A stretch of 64,000 bases of DNA from Candidatus Binatia bacterium (GCA_026004195.1 BPIQ01000002.1:1009742-1073741), one strand, 5' to 3'. Positions 1 through 9,140 are shown, numbered from the stretch's first letter. The notes: generated by a model not told the origin, from the letters alone. Numbers and translations: made by a program.

Positions 1-68
1 GCTCCGCCGGCCGGGGATACGTCCCAGGTGCGGGGCGCTCCCGAAGGAGCTCGGAGGAGGAAATCGCG

Positions 69-635
69 ATGGCTCAGACACCCTCGAAGATGGTGCCGCT
101 CGGGACTCCCGCTCCCCCTTTCCGCCTTCCGAACATCGACGGGCGTATGGTCTCTCTCGAGGACTTCCGCGGAAAGCCGCTGCTCGTCATGTTCATCTGC
201 AACCACTGCCCCTTCGTCCAGCACATCCGGCACGCGCTCGCGGAATTCGGGCGCGAGTACCAGGGCAAAGGGCTCGGGATCGTCGCCATCAACTCCAACG
301 ACGTCTCGGCCTACCCGGACGACAGCCCCGAGAAAATGGCCGAGGAAGCGCGCAAGGTCGGCTACACGTTCCCGTACCTCTTCGACGAAACCCAGGAAGT
401 CGCCAAGGCTTACGGGGCCGCGTGCACGCCCGACTTCTTCCTCTACGACGCTTCCCACAAGCTCGTCTACCGGGGGCAGTTCGACTCCAGCCGACCCTCC
501 AACGGGATTCCGGTGACCGGGGAAGATCTGAGAGCGGCCGCCGACGCGGTCCTGGAAGGCCGGCCGGTCCCGCAAGACCAGAAGCCCAGCATCGGCTGCA
601 ACATCAAGTGGAAACCCGGCAACGAGCCGCGCTGA
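69..635 (+). CDS. Thioredoxin-family protein (AhpC/TSA-like fold)
   Basis: 188 residues with a thioredoxin fold. The N-terminal PPFRLPNIDGR segment is typical of the AhpC/TSA superfamily. A CNHCPFV motif near residue 43 gives the CxxC redox pair, and a further Cys lies in the conserved C-terminal tail GCNIKWKPGNEP, a hallmark of this uncharacterised thioredoxin subfamily. No signal peptide is seen, so it is probably a cytoplasmic thiol oxidoreductase. The start is supported by GGAGGA just upstream (54-61). The peroxiredoxin gene follows after 17 bases in the same direction, so the pair is probably cotranscribed for peroxide or thiol stress. The family is clear; the substrate is unknown. Confidence 0.88.
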   Translation: MAQTPSKMVPLGTPAPPFRLPNIDGRMVSLEDFRGKPLLVMFICNHCPFVQHIRHALAEFGREYQGKGLGIVAINSNDVSAYPDDSPEKMAEEARKVGYTFPYLFDETQEVAKAYGAACTPDFFLYDASHKLVYRGQFDSSRPSNGIPVTGEDLRAAADAVLEGRPVPQDQKPSIGCNIKWKPGNEPR

Positions 636-652
636 CGTCGGAGGAAACGCCC

Positions 653-1126
653 ATGCCGATCGAGGTGGGAAAACCGGCTCCCGCATTCACCTTGCCGGAC
701 GCGGACGGAAAGAAAGTTTCGCTCCGGGAGTTCGCCGGCAAGAACGTGATTCTCTACTTCTACCCCAAGGACGACACGCCGGGCTGTACGAAAGAAGCCT
801 GCGGGTTTCGCGATGCCTGGAAGAAAATCCAGAAGCTCGGGGCGGTCGTCCTCGGCGTGTCTCCGGACAGCCCGGAGTCGCACAAGAAGTTCGCGCAGAA
901 GTACAAGCTGCCCTTCCCGCTCCTCTCGGACCCGGACCGCAAGGTGATGGAAAAATACGGTGCCTACGGCGAGAAGGTCCTCTACGGGAAAAAGACCCTG
1001 GGAGTGATTCGGTCCACCGTCTGGATCGGCCCGGACGGCAAGGTGAAAAAACACTGGGCCAAGGTGGCCGACGCGGCCCGGCATCCCGAGCAGGTTCTCG
1101 AAGCGCTCGAAGCGGCTTCGTCCTGA
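653..1126 (+). CDS. bcp: Peroxiredoxin, Bcp/PrxQ type
   Basis: 157 residues matching the thioredoxin-dependent thiol peroxidase family, which reduces hydrogen peroxide and organic hydroperoxides in the cytoplasm. The motif TPGCTKEACGFRD near residue 44 carries the peroxidatic Cys and, five residues later, the resolving Cys of atypical 2-Cys Bcp enzymes. The segment FPLLSDPDRKV and the closing region with RSTVWIGPDGKV are also typical. Length is normal for the family. The start ATG has GGAGGAAA upstream. It sits 17 bases after the thioredoxin-family gene, which could be its electron donor or partner (inference). Confidence 0.93.
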   Translation: MPIEVGKPAPAFTLPDADGKKVSLREFAGKNVILYFYPKDDTPGCTKEACGFRDAWKKIQKLGAVVLGVSPDSPESHKKFAQKYKLPFPLLSDPDRKVMEKYGAYGEKVLYGKKTLGVIRSTVWIGPDGKVKKHWAKVADAARHPEQVLEALEAASS

Positions 1127-1133
1127 CCGGGCG

Positions 1134-1352
1134 ATGGAAACGGGCCTGGAGTGGATCCCCCGGTCGGTCCGGGAAAAACTCGACCGGGTGGGACTCAAGA
1201 TCCACCTGCGCGACTGGCAAAAGCTTACGCTTTCCGAACGCGCGAGCCTGCGGGACCTTCCCTGCGGGACCCCCGAGGAAGTCGAACGCTACCGGAACAC
1301 GCTCCGGGAGTTGCTTCGAAACCGCTGCGGTACCGACCCAGAACCGCTCTAG
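1134..1352 (+). CDS. Nitrate reductase-associated (NarM-like) protein
   Basis: 72 residues. The pattern IPxxVRxKLDxxGxKxxLxxW, then LxxLPCxTPEE and a Y-R-x-x-L helix, matches the core of the nitrate reductase-associated family (cyanobacterial NarM) as I remember it. NarM is needed for nitrate reductase activity by an unclear mechanism. Cyanobacterial members are about twice this length, so this is a short form with only the core. No nitrate reductase gene lies in the window, so its role here is open. It starts seven bases after bcp, suggesting the same transcript. Confidence 0.6.
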   Translation: METGLEWIPRSVREKLDRVGLKIHLRDWQKLTLSERASLRDLPCGTPEEVERYRNTLRELLRNRCGTDPEPL

Positions 1353-1462
1353 CAGGTTCCTTTTTTGAACTCCTCGCGGGGGCCCGAGCTTCGGGCTCCG
1401 GCATTGCCAGCTCGAAAACGACACCGGACGAAAAGGCACGCGCCTTGCTCCGGCTCCCAGGC

Positions 1463-1924
1463 ATGACGCACGGAATCCCGGTTCTCACGGCCTATCTCGA
1501 ACGCGAGAACCTCCGCGACACGGACCGCCTGGTCCGGATGCGGCTCGTCGAAGAGCTGGTTTCCGTCAAAGAGGCCCTCGAAGAGGAGCAGCGCCGGGCC
1601 GAAAAAGAGGGCCACCTTCCGGTTCTTTCGCTCCTGGGCCGCGTCGCGGCGAAACTCGACCGCGTGGCCAACTCGATTCGCTATGCCTCGCGAGGCTACA
1701 GGGGGCTTTTCGACCTCTCGAAAGTCACGCGCGAGAAGCTCGAGGCGCTCCAGCGGTTCGACGAGGGGCTTTTCGAGGAAATCGAGTCCCTGCACTGGAA
1801 GGTCGAATCCCTGCACGCCACCGAACTCGGCTCGACCGCCTTCGCCGCGCAGGCCCGGGAACTCGAAAGGGCAGTGGACGGAATCGGGCGGAGATTCGGG
1901 CAGCGCGAGAAGCTGCTCGGCTGA
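1463..1924 (+). CDS. Helical/coiled-coil protein linked to SPFH gene
   Basis: 153 residues, almost entirely charged heptad-rich helix (for example [17 protein letters not shown] and [17 protein letters not shown]). There is no signal peptide or membrane segment. I do not recognise a named family. The ATG at 1463 has no good ribosome site, and the frame stays open upstream, so a TTG at 1445 is an alternative start. It lies 11 bases before the SPFH gene and is probably cotranscribed and functionally coupled to it. A scaffold or adaptor for the SPFH protein is an inference from position only. Confidence 0.6.
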   Translation: MTHGIPVLTAYLERENLRDTDRLVRMRLVEELVSVKEALEEEQRRAEKEGHLPVLSLLGRVAAKLDRVANSIRYASRGYRGLFDLSKVTREKLEALQRFDEGLFEEIESLHWKVESLHATELGSTAFAAQARELERAVDGIGRRFGQREKLLG

Positions 1925-1935
1925 GGTCCGGGCCG

Positions 1936-3102
1936 ATGTCGCAGTTCCTCGAGGTCATCGAGTGGTTCGACCCCACGGGGACGCAGATCGTCCACCGCTT
2001 TCCGCCCGAAGGCTCGGCCGAGATCAAGTACGGAGCCCAGCTCGTCGTCCGCGAGAACCAGGCGGCGGTCTTTTTCCGCGACGGTCGAGGTCTCGACGTC
2101 CTCGGACCCGGTCGCCACACACTCACGACCCAGAACCTTCCCGTCCTGACGAAGGTCCTGGCCCTTCCTTGGGGATTCCGGAGTCCTTTCCGCGCCGAAG
2201 TGTACTTCGTCAACCTGAAGATTTTCACGGACATGCGGTGGGGAACGAAAGACCCCATCGTGTTCCGGGACCGGCACTTCGGGATGGTGAGGCTCCGGGC
2301 CTTCGGTCGCTTCACGATGCAGGTCACGCAACCCCTGCTCTTCCTGAACACGATCGTCGGGACGAAGGGGACCGTGGAGACCTCGGACGTGGAGGATTAC
2401 CTGCGCGACGTGATCGTGTCGCGCCTGAACGACTTTCTCGGGGAGCACCTCGAGAGCCTCCTCGACCTTCCCCGCCAGTACGACGAGATGGCGGTCGCGG
2501 TACGCACGCGGCTGACGGAGGACTTCCGGAAGTACGGCATGGAGCTCGTCGACTTCTACGTGAACCGAATCACGCCACCGGAGGAGGTACAGAAGGTCAT
2601 CGACGAGCGTTCGAGCATGGAGGCGGTCGGCGACCTCGAAAGGTTCTTCCGTTTCAAAGTGGCGAAGGCCGTGGGCGATGCCGCCCGCGGGGACGGCGGT
2701 CCGCCTACCGGGGCCGAAGGAGCGCAGGCCGGGTTCGGGATCGGAGTCGGAGCGGGCCTCGGGATGATGATCCCGGGTCTCGTGGCTCGAGGTGTCGGGG
2801 GCTTTTTCGGCCCGCAGCCCCCTCCGGGAGAAGGGCTGCGATGTCCGGAGTGCCACGGTGGTGTCGGACCCTCGAACCGGTTCTGTCCCCACTGCGGGCA
2901 CCAGTTGGTCGTCATCCGCAAGTGTAGCCGCTGCGGGAAGAACGTCGGTCCTCGCGCCAACTTCTGCCCCGCCTGCGGCCTCGACCTCCGGAGCCAACTC
3001 CGCTGCACGAGCTGCGGGACGGAGCTGCCTCCGGGAACCAAGTTCTGCTTCCACTGCGGGGAAAAAGTCGCCGAGGCGGAAAGCACGCCGCCCGGCGAGT
3101 GA
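1936..3102 (+). CDS. SPFH-domain protein with three zinc ribbons
   Basis: 388 residues. Residues about 20-220 are an SPFH/band-7 domain of the virion core protein-like (YdjI-like) type, followed by a Gly-rich hydrophobic linker (about 255-295). The C-terminus, from about residue 302, has three consecutive zinc ribbons, each with two CxxC knuckles (CPEC/CPHC, CSRC/CPAC, CTSC/CFHC). SPFH proteins form membrane-associated oligomeric scaffolds; in Bacillus the YdjI relative works with a PspA paralogue and zinc-ribbon partners. Here the next gene is another zinc-ribbon protein, so a complex is likely (inference). The start ATG fits the SPFH N-terminus. Confidence 0.85.
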   Translation: MSQFLEVIEWFDPTGTQIVHRFPPEGSAEIKYGAQLVVRENQAAVFFRDGRGLDVLGPGRHTLTTQNLPVLTKVLALPWGFRSPFRAEVYFVNLKIFTDMRWGTKDPIVFRDRHFGMVRLRAFGRFTMQVTQPLLFLNTIVGTKGTVETSDVEDYLRDVIVSRLNDFLGEHLESLLDLPRQYDEMAVAVRTRLTEDFRKYGMELVDFYVNRITPPEEVQKVIDERSSMEAVGDLERFFRFKVAKAVGDAARGDGGPPTGAEGAQAGFGIGVGAGLGMMIPGLVARGVGGFFGPQPPPGEGLRCPECHGGVGPSNRFCPHCGHQLVVIRKCSRCGKNVGPRANFCPACGLDLRSQLRCTSCGTELPPGTKFCFHCGEKVAEAESTPPGE

Positions 3103-3126
3103 TCGGAGCCCGGGCCCCGTGGTCCC

Positions 3127-4404
3127 ATGGGACGCGTTCTCCGGGTCTCGACCGAGTGCCCCTCCTGCGGCGGGGCCGTGGAGTACACCGAAGGGACGAA
3201 CGCCCTCGCCTGCGGCTACTGCGGAAACCGCCACCTCGTGACGGGTCGCAGGCGGGTTCTCGCGTACCGTCTTTCGCCCCCCGGCACCGCCCCCGAGAGA
3301 CTCGCAAGCTTCTATCCGCGGCGCCACCGCTGCTTCGTTCCCTACTACCGCTTCGCGGCACACGACCTTCGATGGGAACTCCGTAGCCGGCTCGAGCGGT
3401 CTTGCGTCGAATCCGAAAGCGGTTTCCCGGAACCCGGGCAAGAGGCGGACCGGCGCGAGGGATTTTTCGAAGAGCTGCGGGACCGCTACGTGGAGAAAAG
3501 CTTTCTCGCGCGGCCGGAGCTCGGGAGAGTTCTTCCGCCGTCGCTCGGGGTCCGCACGTCCGTTCTTCCGGCCCGGCCCCTTCTCGACGACCCCGCGCTC
3601 CGGGAGGCGGGGTTTCTCCTGCCGACGCTCGGGCTCGGCGAGGCTCGGAAAAGAGCCGAGGAAACCCCGGTACTCGACGGCAGGATCCTTCTCCGGCGGC
3701 TTCTCGCCGCGCGGCTCGCCGTCGTCTATCACCCCTTCGACTTCCACTGCGAGGAGGACGGTACGGTCCGGTACGTCGTCGACGCCGTGAGCGGCTCGGG
3801 AAAGTCCGTCGAAAGCGAGCTCGACGTCCCCGCGACCGAGAGCGGGCCTCCTTCTTTCGAGACGGCGGGGCTCCGTCCCCTGCTCTGTCCCGAATGCGGG
3901 TGGGAGCTGCCGTTTCGGCCCGAAGACGTGGTTTTCCTCTGTGGCACCTGTCACAGGGCCTGGCTCGCTCTCGGGGGCGAGTTCCACCGCCTTTCCTACG
4001 AGGTTCTGGGATACGGTGCGGGGGAGCCTGTGGGACACCTCCCCTTCTGGGTCTTCGAGCGCTCCGGGACACGCACGCGGCTTTACGTTCCCGCCTTCCG
4101 CTACCGCAGGCTCAAGCTTCTTTTCCAGCTCGCGCGCGAGCTCAGCGTCCGAGCGCCGGATTTCGTCCCGGTGAACTCTCTCCCCCGACCTCTGGGGGGG
4201 TGTCACTACGACGCCGAGGACGCCCTGGCCCTTGCCCAGGTCGTCTACCCCGCCACGAAACCCGACGTCGCGGCCGGCATCCGCGAGCTTTCCGAGCTTT
4301 CCCTCTCGCCCCCTCGCCTCGCCTGGCTACCGGTTTTCGGTAACGCCTCTCTCCTGCGGTCACCGGCAACCGGGCGTGTCCTCTACCCGGCGCTGATCGG
4401 TTGA
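3127..4404 (+). CDS. Zinc-ribbon protein, SPFH partner
   Basis: 425 residues with two zinc ribbons: CPSC/CGYC at about residues 11-36 and CPEC/CGTC at about 254-277. The rest is a mixed alpha/beta body rich in aromatic residues. It has no signal peptide or clear membrane helix. It resembles in layout the TFIIB-type zinc-ribbon proteins found next to SPFH/YdjI genes, but I do not recognise a named family. It follows the SPFH gene by 24 bases on the same strand. Function is unknown; a partner in an SPFH membrane complex is inferred from context. Confidence 0.65.
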   Translation: MGRVLRVSTECPSCGGAVEYTEGTNALACGYCGNRHLVTGRRRVLAYRLSPPGTAPERLASFYPRRHRCFVPYYRFAAHDLRWELRSRLERSCVESESGFPEPGQEADRREGFFEELRDRYVEKSFLARPELGRVLPPSLGVRTSVLPARPLLDDPALREAGFLLPTLGLGEARKRAEETPVLDGRILLRRLLAARLAVVYHPFDFHCEEDGTVRYVVDAVSGSGKSVESELDVPATESGPPSFETAGLRPLLCPECGWELPFRPEDVVFLCGTCHRAWLALGGEFHRLSYEVLGYGAGEPVGHLPFWVFERSGTRTRLYVPAFRYRRLKLLFQLARELSVRAPDFVPVNSLPRPLGGCHYDAEDALALAQVVYPATKPDVAAGIRELSELSLSPPRLAWLPVFGNASLLRSPATGRVLYPALIG

Positions 4405-4512
4405 GATTCGGCGACCCCCCGGTGTTGCCGGGCCCTTCTCCACACGGTCCTGCCGGGGCGTGCGAAGCCGCCCGGGACGCTCGGGCAGCGGGAGACTCCC
4501 CTCGCCACGGGC

Positions 4513-5109
4513 TCACTCGAGGAGCGATCGTTCGCCCAGGAAGGCGAGGTCGGCACCCGAATCCAGGAGCCGCTCGAATCTTTCGGGAATCGACGCGGGA
4601 CGCGACAGGTAAACCAGAACGGCAAACCGTAAACGCCGCGCCTCCGGGGCGAGCTCGACGGTGGAGCCGAGGAGCGCGGGATCCCCTTCGGCCGGCAGGG
4701 GCTCCGAGCCGGCCACCCAGGGGCCCGGGGGCTCGAGAGACCGGGCCGCGACGGCGAACGTGGTTTCGGGGGGAAAGCCAGCCGGTCGGAAAACGAGAAA
4801 AACGCCGCAAAGGCCGCCTTCGGTCGGAAGACACCGCAACGAGTCCGTCTCTCCGGCTCCTGTCTCCACGCTCGCGGCGAGATTTTCCGGCAGCATCGCT
4901 TCGGGCGGGAGGGAAGCCGGAGCTTCGTCGGCCGGACAAAGCGTGAGATCGCCGAGCGTCGTGCAGGAGCGGGTCTCGAGGACGCCCACGATCGCCGCCT
5001 CTTCTGCGTCCGGCGAGATGTCGAAGCCGCTCGAGCCGCTTCCGCACCCGCTCTGCCACGACAACGCGAGGAGGAAACACGAACCCAGTACGAACCCGAA
5101 CTTCCGCAT
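4513..5109 (-). CDS. Putative lipoprotein, function unknown
   Basis: 198 residues from the ATG at 5109; an in-frame upstream start at 5124 would add five residues. The N-terminus has a positive start (MRKFG), a hydrophobic core and SGC at about residue 22, a plausible though weak lipobox (Gln at -3). The mature part is secreted-type sequence with a few Cys residues and no recognised domain. It lies five bases downstream of the XRE-type regulator gene on the same strand, so they form a small operon. It may be an envelope sensor or an effector of that regulator (inference only). Confidence 0.6.
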   Translation of the reverse strand: MRKFGFVLGSCFLLALSWQSGCGSGSSGFDISPDAEEAAIVGVLETRSCTTLGDLTLCPADEAPASLPPEAMLPENLAASVETGAGETDSLRCLPTEGGLCGVFLVFRPAGFPPETTFAVAARSLEPPGPWVAGSEPLPAEGDPALLGSTVELAPEARRLRFAVLVYLSRPASIPERFERLLDSGADLAFLGERSLLE

Positions 5110-5114
5110 GGCTT

Positions 5115-5912
5115 CTACTCCCAAGGCGTCGCGGTCACGAGCACGTTGACGAAGCGTTTCCCGGCCCCCTCTTCCGAGAACTCCTCGACCAGCCGCCGCA
5201 CCGCCGCGTCGAGCCGCTCCTCGAATTCCGCAAGGCGCGACGGGTCGATGGTCAGGAAGTGGTTCCGAAGATAGGTACCGCGGTCGAACCCCTCGAGGGC
5301 GAGCTTGTCGAGCAGCCCCTTGAGGAAAATCGCGCAGAACTCGATGGCCAGGGAACGGCGCTCCGCCGCCGTGCGAGCCACGTAGTGGCGACCGCGGCGA
5401 CGGATCTTGTCGCCCCGAACCTCGACGAGCCCTTTCGCCCGCAGGATTTCCTCGGCCTTCCGGAAGGCGCTTTCCGTCGGGGGTTTGCGCCGGGAGCGGC
5501 GATCGACACTCTGCCGGAGCGAACGCCGCCAGCCCCGGAGGCTCACCGGGCTCCCGTCGTCGGGAAGAAGCGAAAGGCCGTGCGTCACCAGAACGGCCAG
5601 CTCCGCCTCTTCGACTCCCGCGATCTCCGAGCCCGCGGCCAGGACCCGCCCGAGCTCCCGTCCGAAAGCGCGGAGCATCCGGTCCCGCCAGAGAAGCGCG
5701 AGGAGCGGCCGGGGATCCTCGCGACGTACGGCGGCGAGCCGCCGGACGAGGGCTTCGGTGGGAAAGCGCTGGCCTTTCTCGATGTAGCCGAGCATCACGG
5801 GGTCGACCGCGTCCTCGAGCACTTCTCGGGCGAAGCGCTTGAGCGTGTAGCCGCGTCCCATGAGCACGCGGGTTTCGTAGAACACCTCACCGATCGAGCG
5901 AGCTCGAGACAC
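5115..5912 (-). CDS. XRE-like HTH regulator
   Basis: 265 residues from a GTG at 5912; a TTG a few codons upstream is possible, and the frame stays open much further by chance. Residues about 5-55 look like a lambda-repressor-type helix-turn-helix (RSIGEVFYETRVL, then LGYIEKGQRFPTEALVRRLA). The middle includes a Lys/Arg-rich winged-helix-like segment (ESAFRKAEEILRAKGLVEV), and the C-terminal half is helical. It is divergent from the large lipoprotein gene at 6106 across an AT-rich spacer with a perfect palindrome, its most likely operator. It may control both that gene and its own operon (inference). Confidence 0.65.
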   Translation of the reverse strand: MSRARSIGEVFYETRVLMGRGYTLKRFAREVLEDAVDPVMLGYIEKGQRFPTEALVRRLAAVRREDPRPLLALLWRDRMLRAFGRELGRVLAAGSEIAGVEEAELAVLVTHGLSLLPDDGSPVSLRGWRRSLRQSVDRRSRRKPPTESAFRKAEEILRAKGLVEVRGDKIRRRGRHYVARTAAERRSLAIEFCAIFLKGLLDKLALEGFDRGTYLRNHFLTIDPSRLAEFEERLDAAVRRLVEEFSEEGAGKRFVNVLVTATPWE

Positions 5913-5937
5913 GGACCGTTCGTAGCACAAAATAAAG

Positions 5938-5952
5938 TTGCTTGACAAGCAA
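5938..5952. promoter_or_regulatory. Palindromic operator over a TTGACA hexamer
   Basis: TTGCTTG-A-CAAGCAA is a perfect 7-base inverted repeat around one central base. A consensus -35 hexamer TTGACA (5942-5947) for rightward transcription lies inside it; the matching -10 (around 5964-5970, TTTACGC) is weak. A second inverted pair, AAACA/TGTTT, follows at 5951-5965. The site lies in the only AT-rich stretch between the divergent regulator and lipoprotein genes. I infer that the regulator binds here. Confidence 0.55.
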
Positions 5953-6105
5953 ACAGATTTTGTTTTACGCTCCTGGCTCGGAAGCAGCGGAGGAAACCGG
6001 GAGACACGGAGGAGACCGACGGGGGCCGGAGTACGAAACCGGGGCGCGAGCGCGAAGCCGGGAACCGAAGAAAAGACGCCGACGAAGGCGGAAACGGGGG
6101 ACGCC

Positions 6106-9100
6106 ATGAAGCTCGAAACGAGGGAGAGAGCCGGGAAGCCCGGAGCGAGGACGGCCCGGAGCCGAATCCAACTCGGCCTGCGGAGGGCAGCGTTCGTCCT
6201 CTCGCTCGTTCTGTCGCTCGTCTTCGCTGCCTGCGACGGGGACGACGGCAGCTCGCCGCCACCCGTGCCGACCGCGACACCGACGGTCGGCACGAGTCCG
6301 GGCTCCACGGCTCCGTCCCGGACCCCCACGCCTTCCCCGCCGCCCACCTCGACCTCCTCGCCCGCGGCAGCGGCGGTGTCGGGAGTGCTCCTGGTTCGGG
6401 AAGACCTCGAAGCCTCGCGCGACGATGCGCTCGGGACGCCACCGCCGGAGCTCGTGCCGGAAACGGGAGCCGAATCCCCGTTGCGGAGCCTCGCTCACGC
6501 GGACTGGCATCTACGCGGCCCCGTCGAACGGAGCGGCACGACCGACTCCAACGGAAGAATCCTCCTTTCGCCTTTGCCCGAGGGACGATACGTCCTGCTC
6601 GTTCGAAAAACGCTCCGCGGCAACCTCGTCGAGTTCGAGGTCCCCCTGGTCGTCGGTGACGACGGCGCGGCGAACTTCGTCGTGGAGATCGGCCGCGGTT
6701 CCGTGCGCTCGCGCAACGTCTACCGCTCGGGCGGGGAGGAATTCGAGGAAATTTCCGGGCCCGACGGCTCCCGGGCGCGGCGCAAGGCCGGACGGCTCGA
6801 AGAAATCACGTCTTCGGGTCGCACGTTCTCGGACACGGACGGAGACGGCCTGTTCCTGCCCCGGTTCTGCGATTCTCCCCCCTGGCTCTGCGACGACGAG
6901 AGGCAGTGCGGGGACGACCGAGTCTGCTCCTGCTCCGCGAGCTGTCCCTGGTGCGAGGACTGTGGTCCCGAGGTCTGCGTTCCGCCGGAGCTTCCTTTTC
7001 CCCCGTACCGCTGCTCCGCGGACGGGGGCTGCGAGCTTCCCGGAGACGTTTGCGCGTGCGTTCCGAGCTGCGAGGCTTGCGACGACTGCGCGCTGTCGCT
7101 GTGCGTGCCGTCCTGCGAGCCCGTCGAGCTCGTGGACCTCCGCATCGCGGGTCCCGACCGCCTCGCGGTCGGTCGCGAGACCTCGCTCCGAGCCATCGGC
7201 CAGCTCGACGACGGGACGGAGCTCGACGTGACCTACCTCGTCGACTGGTCTTCCTCCGATCCTTCGGTGGCTTCCGTGGACGGCTGGGGTGTCGTCCGGG
7301 CCCTCCGGGAGGGGCAGGTCGAGATCCGGGCCGCTCTCGACGACGGGCTCGTTGCGGCCCATCCCCTCGAGGTCGTCCCCGGACCCGACGTCGTCCGCGT
7401 CGTGGTGGAACTCCTCTGCTTTCCCGTACCGCTGGCGGGCCGGCCCGCACCGCCGGACGTGGCTTCCCTTCCGCCCGAGTTCCTACCACCGCCGTGCCAC
7501 CGCACCGTTCGGGTCGGTGGCGAGCTCCGGTTTTTCGCACGCGCCGAGTTGGCCGACGGGACGACCGAAGACGTGACGGAGCGGGCGCAGTGGGAGGTCG
7601 AGCCGCCGGATTTGGGGGAGGTCGAGGCGGGAGTCTTCCGCGGCCTCCGGGAAGGAACCGGATTCGTGCGCGCTTCGTTCCGCGGCGTGCGGAGCGACCC
7701 CTCGGAAGAAATCCGCGTCGTCGCCCACCCCCGAGTCGTCGAACTCTCCATCGCTCCGGCCGATCGCGGGTTCCCCGTCCCGATCCTCGACGCCGCTCCG
7801 GTGTGGTGTTTTTCCTGCCCCTTCGAGCTCGCGATTCTCGTCGGAGACGAGGTGCCGTTCGTGGCCACGGCGCTCTACGAGACCGGGGAGTGGGAGGACG
7901 TGACCGAGGCGGCGGAGTGGGAGTCGAGCGACCCGGAGGTCGCCCCGATCTCGCCGGGCGGAGTCCTCGCCGCCACGGCCCCCGGGCGAACCACGGTGGA
8001 GGCGACCTTCGCGGAAGTTCGGAGCAACCCCGTCGAAGTCCGCGTCGTCGCCGAAGCGAGCGTAACCGACCTCTCGATCCACCAGGAAGGATCCGACCGG
8101 GCAATCGCGAAAGGCGACCGGGCCTACTTCCGCGCCACGGCGCTCTACGACGTGGGGTTTCCGCGCGACGTGACCGAAGCAGCCACGTGGCGTTCGGAGG
8201 ACCCCTCCGTGGGTGATTTCGAAGAACCGGGAGTTTTCGTGGGGCGAGGTGCGGGCACGACCCGAGTCTGGGCCGAGTTCGGCGGCTTCGCGAGCCAGCG
8301 GCTCCCGATCGAAGTCTTCGAAGAAAGCACCATCGAGCTTTGCGATCCCCGGAACCCGAACCGAGCCGAGTGGTCCGATGCCTTCAACCGCGTCGTCCTC
8401 GAGTCCGACTGTGCGGTCTACACACCCCCGGACGTCGCGACGTTTCGCTTCACGGTCACCGAGAGGGAGCGGCCAGGGGGCATCTTCGATCCCTGTCTCG
8501 ACCTCTACGTCTACCGCGGCAACGAGAAAATCCGTACGATCCGCGAGGAAGGCTGCGGCGAGCCGTTCCTACCGCCCGCGGCTCCGGAGTTCGAGGACGC
8601 GAGGCTTCGCTACCAGCTCCTGGCCTTCTGGGACCTGAAAGACGACCGTGGCAACACGGTGCCGCCCGGACGCTACACGGTGTGGGGGCGCTTTTACCTT
8701 TACTTCGACCCGGTCGTCGCCCTCGACGTGCTCGTCACGGGACCCGACGGCCGCGTGCCTTGCGAGGAAAATGCGTGCGGGAACGGGTGCGGATACGTGC
8801 ACGCGTGTGGCGATTCCGGTCCTCCTTCGGGGTGCCCCACGGTCTGCGTGCCCCTCTGCGAATGCCCGCCGGGCTGGGGCATCACGGAAGAAGGGGACTG
8901 CGAGCCCTGCGTCGGGGAATGCTGCCCGCCCGGCGCCCTCTGCGGCCCGCGAGACGTTCCTCCCTGCGAGCCCGAGTGCTGCCCACCGAACGCTCGCTGC
9001 ACGCCGGAAGTGCCGCCGTGCGAGCCTCCGCCAAGCCCATCTCCGCCGTGCTGCCCGCCCGGCGCCCTCTGCGGACCGCTCGACCTACCGCCGTGCGAAC

Positions 9101-9114
9101 CGGAAGCCCGGTAA
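6106..9114 (+). CDS. Large Big2-repeat, Cys-rich lipoprotein
   Basis: 1002 residues. An N-terminal Arg-rich region and hydrophobic core end in FAAC, placing the lipidated Cys at residue 43. A Pro/Thr/Ser linker follows, then a carboxypeptidase-regulatory-like segment (SNGRILLSPLPEGRYVLLVRK). Residues about 230-340 are Cys-rich. From about 341 to 745 there are four bacterial Ig-like (Big2) repeats, each with a GxxxxxxAxxxxxDGxxxDVT core followed by W.S.DPS.A. The last 120 residues are again Cys-rich, with repeated CCPPGALCGP units encoded by an exact 26-base direct repeat (8920-8945 and 9049-9074). It is probably a cell-surface or periplasmic adhesive or structural protein; the specific role is unknown. 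It lies divergent from an XRE-like regulator. Confidence 0.75.
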   Translation: MKLETRERAGKPGARTARSRIQLGLRRAAFVLSLVLSLVFAACDGDDGSSPPPVPTATPTVGTSPGSTAPSRTPTPSPPPTSTSSPAAAAVSGVLLVREDLEASRDDALGTPPPELVPETGAESPLRSLAHADWHLRGPVERSGTTDSNGRILLSPLPEGRYVLLVRKTLRGNLVEFEVPLVVGDDGAANFVVEIGRGSVRSRNVYRSGGEEFEEISGPDGSRARRKAGRLEEITSSGRTFSDTDGDGLFLPRFCDSPPWLCDDERQCGDDRVCSCSASCPWCEDCGPEVCVPPELPFPPYRCSADGGCELPGDVCACVPSCEACDDCALSLCVPSCEPVELVDLRIAGPDRLAVGRETSLRAIGQLDDGTELDVTYLVDWSSSDPSVASVDGWGVVRALREGQVEIRAALDDGLVAAHPLEVVPGPDVVRVVVELLCFPVPLAGRPAPPDVASLPPEFLPPPCHRTVRVGGELRFFARAELADGTTEDVTERAQWEVEPPDLGEVEAGVFRGLREGTGFVRASFRGVRSDPSEEIRVVAHPRVVELSIAPADRGFPVPILDAAPVWCFSCPFELAILVGDEVPFVATALYETGEWEDVTEAAEWESSDPEVAPISPGGVLAATAPGRTTVEATFAEVRSNPVEVRVVAEASVTDLSIHQEGSDRAIAKGDRAYFRATALYDVGFPRDVTEAATWRSEDPSVGDFEEPGVFVGRGAGTTRVWAEFGGFASQRLPIEVFEESTIELCDPRNPNRAEWSDAFNRVVLESDCAVYTPPDVATFRFTVTERERPGGIFDPCLDLYVYRGNEKIRTIREEGCGEPFLPPAAPEFEDARLRYQLLAFWDLKDDRGNTVPPGRYTVWGRFYLYFDPVVALDVLVTGPDGRVPCEENACGNGCGYVHACGDSGPPSGCPTVCVPLCECPPGWGITEEGDCEPCVGECCPPGALCGPRDVPPCEPECCPPNARCTPEVPPCEPPPSPSPPCCPPGALCGPLDLPPCEPEAR

Positions 9115-9140
9115 CACCGGGTGTGGCGCGATATCACGTC

